A stretch of DNA of 63,031 nt from Agathobaculum butyriciproducens. Its GTDB lineage: Bacteria > Bacillota > Clostridia > Oscillospirales > Butyricicoccaceae. The DNA is taken from contig QEKJ01000015.1 of assembly GCA_003096535.1 (NCBI GenBank), positions 1-63,031 on the forward strand, in the 5' to 3' direction. Shown here in pieces: positions 58,513-63,031 of the stretch. Made by a program: the position numbers and the translations under genes. The notes beneath the pieces were generated by a model. The model worked only from the letters and a program-made list of their open reading frames with translations, was not told the origin of the DNA and did no database searches. Positions within the stretch are counted from its first letter, which is position 1, and the number at the start of each line of letters is the position of its first letter.

Positions 58513-60914
58513 GCCGACGCCACCTCTTGCGGTTTGGTGGTCATGACGCGGTACAGCTCGGTGTCCTTCGGGAAGTGGTCAATGAAGGGCAGGATCGTGT
58601 TGCCGTAGAACAGCAGCCCCTCGCCCTCGCCGGAGTGGGTCACATAAGAAAGCTGATGCGGCGAAATGTTGAGCTGCTTTGCGAGAATCTGCCGGTCGCC
58701 AGCGGCCTGATTGAGCATATAGATGAAATCGCTGTTCTCAAAAATGTTCTCAACCTCGCGGCTGGATAACAGGTCTTTGACATTTTGCGTGATCCCGGTG
58801 GGGATGCCGCCCCATTTGCGATAGCGTTTCCAGATTTCGACACTGTACGAAGCCGTCTGTTCCTCCTTCAAAAGAAGATGGAACTCGTCAAGATAGTAGC
58901 GGGTCGTTTTATGGGCGGCGCGGTTGATGGTCACGCGGTTCCACACTTGGTCTTGGACAACGAGCATCCCAATTTTCTTAAGCTGCTTGCCCAGCTCCTT
59001 GATGTCGTAGCAGACAATGCGGCTGTTCACATCCACGTTCGTGTGATGGTTGAACACATTCAGAGAACCGGTGACGTAGATTTCCAAAGCGGTGGCGATG
59101 TACTGCGCTTCCTTTTCATCCTGCGCACGGAGGGCGTTATACAAGTCCTCCAGCAGCGGCATATTCTCCGGTTTCGGGTCGTTGAGGTAATCCCGGTAGA
59201 CGATGCGCACACAGCGGTCGATGATGGTCTTTTCCACAGGGGCAAGCCCATCCTTGCCGCCGACGATCAACTCGCACAGCGACAGAATGAAGTCGGATTT
59301 CAGGCTCAGCGGGTTATCATCGTCGCTGTAATCCAGATTCAAGTCCATCGGATTGATGTAGCAGGGCGAACCGTCGTAGCCCTTGCCGGTGGGCGACAGC
59401 TTAATGACCTGACCGTGCAGGCGCTCCACCAGCGGTGTATATTCACCCTCCGGGTCACAGATGATGATGTCATCCTTGGGGCAGATGAGAAACGCATTGG
59501 TGATCTCACGTTTTGCCGAAAACGACTTACCGCTGCCGGGAGTGCCTAAAATCAGGCCGTTGGGATTTTTCAGCAGTTTCCGGTCTACCATGATGAGGTT
59601 GTTGGAAAGAGCGTTGATGCCGTAGTACAGCGCCTCCGAACCGTTCTGAAATAGCTCCTGCGTGGTGAAGGGAACGAAGATCGCTACGCTGGAGGTGGTT
59701 AAGCCCCGCTGAATCTCGATCTGATTCAGCCCCAGAGGGAGGCTGCTCATCAGTCCTTCCTCCTGCTGAAAGTCCAGCCGGGTCAGCGCACAGTTATACT
59801 TCTGCGCAATGCTGGAGGTCTGGAAGATGTTGTTGTCGAGCTGCCGGGGTGTGTCCGCCGTGTTGAGAATGAGGAAGGTCAGCAGGAACATTCGCTCATT
59901 GCGGGACTGCAAATCCTGCAACAGCTTCTTGGCCTCCGCGCCGTAGGTGGCAAGGTCGCTTGGAATGATGTCCATGTCGTACCCTGCACGGACGGCCTTC
60001 TTCTGTTCCTCGATTTTGGACTTGTCGAGATCGGTGATCTTGCGCTTGACGGTCTTGATGGCGTTGACCTGATCCACAGACTGCACATGGAGATTGACGA
60101 GGACGCTGCTCTCCATATCCAGAAAATCCGCCAGCATCCGGTCATTCAGCTCCGGTGCCAGAATCTGCACGAAGCTGATCGCACCCAGCTTTTTGCCCAT
60201 GCGGAACATCCTGCCGGTCTTGAACTCAAAGGAGCTGGGCGCGATAAAGTCCTTGGTGGACAGCCCGGAGGGAGCCAGCCAGTCCCACGAAAAGCGGAAC
60301 GGCTCCTGCTCGTCCATCCGCAGAATGTCGTGCATGACGTGCAAGCGCTCAAAGCCGTTCAGCGGCGCAGTCACAACGCCCAACCGCTTGAAGTTGTTCA
60401 GAAGGTCGGTTTCGATGCGCTCCAAACGGGGCTTGGCGGCGCGGAGGTTGTCCGCCTCAATGCCAAACGTGAGATACTTGGTCTTAATCAGGCCGTTGTT
60501 GCCGCGGGCAAGCTGATTTTGCAGCATACCGGCGTACTCGGCGCGGATGCCGTCAAACTCGTCCCCGCAGGGCGGAATGGAAATGCTCCGTGCAAAGGTT
60601 TCCTGCGAAGCCGAGAGGTTCACAAAGGAAAGCTGAAACTGCACGGAGCTGTCAAAGTAGTTCAGGAAATCGCACCACGCCTCAAAGATGGCGGTCTTGT
60701 CCTCGTTCTGCGAAAGCTGGTAGTTGATGTCCTGATATTGGATCGTTTTGGTGTAGCGCGTGTCGGTCACACGACAGATGCCGTCCGGCCACATACGCTG
60801 ATACGGGATGCTGTCCTGCGCCGATTTTTCTTTCTTATCCGTTCGGTTCGCTCTTGCGATGGCGGCTTCGATCTGTTTTCGTTCGGCGCGGGTCAGCTTT
60901 TTCTTTTCGGACAA
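58509..60914 (-). CDS. VirB4-like type IV secretion ATPase of ICE-B
   Basis: An 801-residue ATPase with Walker A GTPGSGKSF near residue 460 and YYLDEFHLLLK near 675, very similar to the ICE-A VirB4 over its length. TTG 60914 follows GGGAGGTG. It overlaps PrgI by 80 bases, the same nested arrangement as in ICE-A. Confidence 0.93.
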   Translation of the reverse strand: MSEKKKLTRAERKQIEAAIARANRTDKKEKSAQDSIPYQRMWPDGICRVTDTRYTKTIQYQDINYQLSQNEDKTAIFEAWCDFLNYFDSSVQFQLSFVNLSASQETFARSISIPPCGDEFDGIRAEYAGMLQNQLARGNNGLIKTKYLTFGIEADNLRAAKPRLERIETDLLNNFKRLGVVTAPLNGFERLHVMHDILRMDEQEPFRFSWDWLAPSGLSTKDFIAPSSFEFKTGRMFRMGKKLGAISFVQILAPELNDRMLADFLDMESSVLVNLHVQSVDQVNAIKTVKRKITDLDKSKIEEQKKAVRAGYDMDIIPSDLATYGAEAKKLLQDLQSRNERMFLLTFLILNTADTPRQLDNNIFQTSSIAQKYNCALTRLDFQQEEGLMSSLPLGLNQIEIQRGLTTSSVAIFVPFTTQELFQNGSEALYYGINALSNNLIMVDRKLLKNPNGLILGTPGSGKSFSAKREITNAFLICPKDDIIICDPEGEYTPLVERLHGQVIKLSPTGKGYDGSPCYINPMDLNLDYSDDDNPLSLKSDFILSLCELIVGGKDGLAPVEKTIIDRCVRIVYRDYLNDPKPENMPLLEDLYNALRAQDEKEAQYIATALEIYVTGSLNVFNHHTNVDVNSRIVCYDIKELGKQLKKIGMLVVQDQVWNRVTINRAAHKTTRYYLDEFHLLLKEEQTASYSVEIWKRYRKWGGIPTGITQNVKDLLSSREVENIFENSDFIYMLNQAAGDRQILAKQLNISPHQLSYVTHSGEGEGLLFYGNTILPFIDHFPKDTELYRVMTTKPQEVASA

Positions 60915-61266
60915 TTTGATACACCTCCCGGTCTAACTGGTTTTGCCGCTCCAGAACGGCATAAAAATTGTTGGTCTTATACGGGCGCTGCTTCGGCCTC
61001 TGGAAGCACACGCGGTAGATGTTGCGGATGACGACCTCCAACGGCTGACCGTTTTTTTCATACATGGCGAACAGCATAGCCGGGATCATCACCACCATCA
61101 TCACCATGGCGGCGGGGCTGGTGCCGATGCTGCCCTTGAGCAAGAAGAAAAGCGGTACGCCGATGAGCGCGCCGCTTCCGAAGCAGATGAGCTGTCGTTT
61201 CGTGAGGTTGAACAACACCTTGGTTTTTACTTTGGTTAAGTCCTTCGGGACGTTGACATAGGCCAT
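60835..61266 (-). CDS. PrgI family mobile element protein of ICE-B
   Basis: A 143-residue protein (AYVNVPKDLTKVKTKVLFNLTKRQLICF) with two hydrophobic segments and a basic C-terminal tail, homologous to ICE-A PrgI. It is a membrane component of the secretion channel by family association. Confidence 0.87.
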   Translation of the reverse strand: MAYVNVPKDLTKVKTKVLFNLTKRQLICFGSGALIGVPLFFLLKGSIGTSPAAMVMMVVMIPAMLFAMYEKNGQPLEVVIRNIYRVCFQRPKQRPYKTNNFYAVLERQNQLDREVYQIVRKEKADPRRTKTDRSRHRKSEPNG

Positions 61267-61281
61267 TGTGTTTTACCTCCG

Positions 61282-61827
61282 TTATGGGAACTGAATGGAG
61301 CAGTCTACTTCGTTGCCCCATACATCCCAGCCAGTGGGAGACTGTCGGGCAAATAGCTCGATACGAGGCAGATCGCCTGCCAGCTCCACAATTTTCTCCC
61401 GGATAATATCGGGCTTTTTGCTGTGTTCCGCTATGGGTGCAAAGACCACCTGATGAACATTTGCAGAGTGGCGCTTCGGCGAGCCTTTCGTTGCAAGCAA
61501 GCAAAGCTCTACATTTGCGCGTGTCCAGTAGCCCATGCCCCAAAACAGAGAAGATGTCTTTTTGTTTTGCTTTACCCATGCGAAAGCGACTGTTTTATAG
61601 GTGAAGCCCCAAGCATCAATGACGGAAAATGCTTCGCGCAAAGTCGGGAATGTTACCCACATAAACAGGATGCAGTTTTTATCTGCCAGTTCTCTGACCG
61701 GGAGATTTCTGATGTCATCTATGCTCATGGTCGGGTAGTGAGATTCGGCGGAACGTCCAGAACCTTTCTTTGACCATACGCGATATGCCCAAGGTGGATC
61801 AGCAAGGATGATTTGATACTTTTTCAA
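61282..61827 (-). CDS. MT-A70 family DNA N6-adenine methyltransferase
   Basis: A 181-residue enzyme beginning KKYQIILADPPWAYRVW; DPPW is the catalytic motif of MT-A70 methyltransferases. The family ending RIELFARQSPTGWDVWGNEV is present. The start is taken as TTG 61827 behind GGGGGTGATG, since no ATG fits. It is inserted between VirB6 and PrgI, genes that are adjacent in ICE-A. No restriction partner is visible. Modification of element DNA is inferred. Confidence 0.87.
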   Translation of the reverse strand: MKKYQIILADPPWAYRVWSKKGSGRSAESHYPTMSIDDIRNLPVRELADKNCILFMWVTFPTLREAFSVIDAWGFTYKTVAFAWVKQNKKTSSLFWGMGYWTRANVELCLLATKGSPKRHSANVHQVVFAPIAEHSKKPDIIREKIVELAGDLPRIELFARQSPTGWDVWGNEVDCSIQFP

Positions 61828-61840
61828 TTCATCACCCCCG

Positions 61841-62710
61841 TTAATGTGCGTTGAACACGGACTTGGCAAGGCTGCTCGTTTTGAACAGGCAGAAGCACAG
61901 CAGCACCGTGTAACCCATGCAAGTCCAGATGGCGTAGATGATGTCATCCACAAGCGCGATGTTCTGCACCAAAACCGCGTAAATGGCAACGCAGACAATA
62001 ATCAAAAACGCTTGGAAGCCCAGTGCCAGCAGGGAACGGATGTAGTTCTGCCCCATGCCGCCCCATTCCTTGCCCATCATGGTCGCCATCGGAATGGGCG
62101 CGACAGAGGTGACGAGATATATTTCAATCATTCTTCCGAATGTGATAATGAAAATGCAGATGGTCAGCGCCCACATGGTAATGCCAACGAACAGCGATTG
62201 GAACCACAGGCCGAACAGTGGCCCCAGCTCCATTTCCATCAGCCGATCCTCGATGCCCACCATGACACTTGAAATGTTGATGCTGGTGTCGCCGATAATC
62301 AGCCCGGAGGCGCTGGCAACGACGCTTTGGGCAGCGTCAAACACGCCCGTCACAATCGTCCATGTGTTTGTTACAATCAGGACAGCGGCAGCGGACTTGA
62401 ACGCCCACTTGAAGAATATCCATGTGTCCATGTCGTTGAGGTTATTTTTGTCGGTAATGAGCTGGATCAGTTCCAGCGTCATCACAAAGGCGAGAATTGC
62501 GCCTGCGATGGGGACGATCACGGTTTCCGACAGGTTTTGTATCATGCTGAAAATGCTGCCGTTCCATGCCTGCGGCGATAAGCCCACCTGACCGGAGATC
62601 TCGGCAACCTTTTGATTGGTCGCATCGAACATCCCGGACAGATTGCTCACGATACCGCCGATGAGCATTTCTTTCAGCCATTCCGTGATCTTATCCCATA
62701 AGAAATCCAT
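61841..62710 (-). CDS. VirB6/TrbL-like conjugal transfer membrane protein of ICE-B, CD1112 family
   Basis: A 289-residue polytopic protein, the same length as ICE-A VirB6, sharing IT/NEWLKEMLIGGI-type N-terminus, FSMIQNLSETVIVPIAG, PIPMATM and the C-terminal SVFNAH. ATG 62710 follows GGAGGGC. It lies between the maff2 remnant and the MT-A70 gene. Confidence 0.87.
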   Translation of the reverse strand: MDFLWDKITEWLKEMLIGGIVSNLSGMFDATNQKVAEISGQVGLSPQAWNGSIFSMIQNLSETVIVPIAGAILAFVMTLELIQLITDKNNLNDMDTWIFFKWAFKSAAAVLIVTNTWTIVTGVFDAAQSVVASASGLIIGDTSINISSVMVGIEDRLMEMELGPLFGLWFQSLFVGITMWALTICIFIITFGRMIEIYLVTSVAPIPMATMMGKEWGGMGQNYIRSLLALGFQAFLIIVCVAIYAVLVQNIALVDDIIYAIWTCMGYTVLLCFCLFKTSSLAKSVFNAH

Positions 62711-62789
62711 AGGGTTGCCCTCCTTTCGGGAGGATGCCGCCCGAAAGCGGCACCCTCCGTGGATTTATGGGAAGCAAACGAGCTGCCGA

Positions 62790-62870
62790 TTAGCCGAACA
62801 GACCGGACAGCAGCGGCACGAGGGTAATGCCAATCAGCGCCACGCCGCCGCCCGCCATCAGCTGTTTTAT
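62790..62870 (-). pseudogene. maff2: maff2 3' remnant of ICE-B
   Basis: Twenty-six codons plus stop (IKQLMAGGGVALIGITLVPL) correspond to the Maff2 C-terminus. The N-terminal half is missing and the upstream frame meets TAA three codons before. The break is at the same codon as in ICE-A, although the two maff2 remnants differ at many third positions, showing two independent genes interrupted at the same site. Confidence 0.7.
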
Positions 62871-63031
62871 CCCCAATTAGGTGTAAAACTCTGCTCGATG
62901 GCGGGCGGCGGCGTACAAAAAATCTATATGGTGTTGTTAAGAGAACCGTCCCGGCGGGACAGGTCAGGCAGTGACCTGTTCCACCTCCGGGATGGGTTTG
63001 AGATTAAAATGAATTTCGATAGAAATGTGTC
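62869..63031. repeat. Terminal inverted repeat, right copy
   Basis: The reverse complement matches bases 1-164 except for one T. It includes the putative recombinase tail and the spacer before maff2. A 17-base segment at 62898-62914 is the exact inverted copy of a maff2 segment at 62842-62858, so possible half-sites lie on both sides of the junction. Confidence 0.9.
62964..63029 (-). CDS. Probable serine recombinase, C-terminal fragment (mirror copy)
   Basis: Identical in sequence to the fragment at 3-68: 21 codons with IEIHFNLKPIP and a TGA stop, running in from the window edge toward maff2. It supports one element type inserted in both ICEs in the same orientation relative to maff2. Confidence 0.4.
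   Translation of the reverse strand, partial: HISIEIHFNLKPIPEVEQVTA

Larger units (their letters stand above)
20431..63031 (-). mobile_element. ICE-B, conjugative element with triple serine recombinases (far end not reached)
   Basis: A second conjugative module lies on the opposite strand. It has its own VirB6, PrgI, VirB4, CD1108, TopB, ArdC, MobC and relaxase, homologous to but clearly diverged from those of ICE-A. Three serine recombinase genes sit at its end next to the broken ICE-A integrase, which suggests that ICE-B inserted into that gene. Upstream transfer genes such as the VirD4 coupling protein would lie beyond the window. Confidence 0.7.

Noticed and set aside
1-63031. Inverted ends as telomeres of a linear plasmid or as true terminal repeats of one transposon
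   Set aside because: The repeats end inside maff2 genes of two different ICEs whose upstream genes are missing on both sides, so a shared insertion that stops assembly is simpler.
1-63031. CRISPR arrays, tRNA or rRNA genes
   Set aside because: No regular direct repeats with spacers and no tRNA- or rRNA-like sequence were seen on either strand.

Overview
The window is a mosaic of two related integrative and conjugative elements (ICEs) of the Tn1549/CTn type found in gut Clostridia (Bacillota such as Faecalibacterium, Ruminococcus, Flavonifractor or Clostridioides). The evidence is the gene set: Maff2, VirB6 (CD1112 family), PrgI, VirB4, CD1108 peptidase, DUF4315, CD1107, TopB, ArdA/ArdC, MobC and a MOBP-type relaxase, and Tn916-like Orf7/Orf8, Xis and Int. 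There are no rRNA, tRNA or housekeeping genes, so the species cannot be read from this window.

ICE-A (about 1-20430, mostly + strand) runs from a maff2 remnant through the type IV secretion operon, a solitary DNA methyltransferase, the CHAP-domain CD1108 protein and TopB. It continues to an ArdA-ArdC gene broken by an internal deletion, then relaxase and MobC on the - strand, and an AT-rich cargo block at about 15.95-17.6 kb. The cargo is a cysteine-rich KTR protein plus a Cfr/RlmN-family radical SAM rRNA methyltransferase behind a leader-peptide attenuator. It ends with sigma factor, Orf8-like regulator, excisionase and a tyrosine integrase. The integrase reading frame is lost just after the HDLRH motif codons.

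ICE-B (about 20431-63031, mostly - strand) abuts that broken integrase. It begins with a small ORF and three tandem large serine recombinases, then regulators, an oriT-like locus and a cargo operon (AraC regulator, ECF importer S/T/A, two ABC half-transporters). After this come relaxase, a type IV AbiE toxin-antitoxin pair and MobC. Next is a 3230-residue methylase/SNF2 helicase polyprotein with a complete TnpV gene inside it in another frame, then ArdC/YodL/DUF4316, TopB and the transfer operon in mirror order, ending in a second maff2 remnant.

The first 164 and last 163 bases are inverted copies of one another, differing by one T. Each copy joins the same maff2 codon of its ICE to what looks like the 3' end of a serine recombinase gene. 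The simplest reading is that the same integrative mobilizable element sits in maff2 of both ICEs, and the contig stops at this shared repeat.

How the parts work together: relaxase and MobC process oriT; VirB6, PrgI, VirB4 and the CD1108 cell-wall hydrolase build the transfer channel; TopB, SNF2/methylase, ArdA/ArdC and the solitary methyltransferases deal with DNA topology and host restriction; Xis/Int or the three serine recombinases move the element. Three oriT-like modules share one architecture although their hairpin sequences differ. Two of them lie in inverted orientation inside ICE-A.
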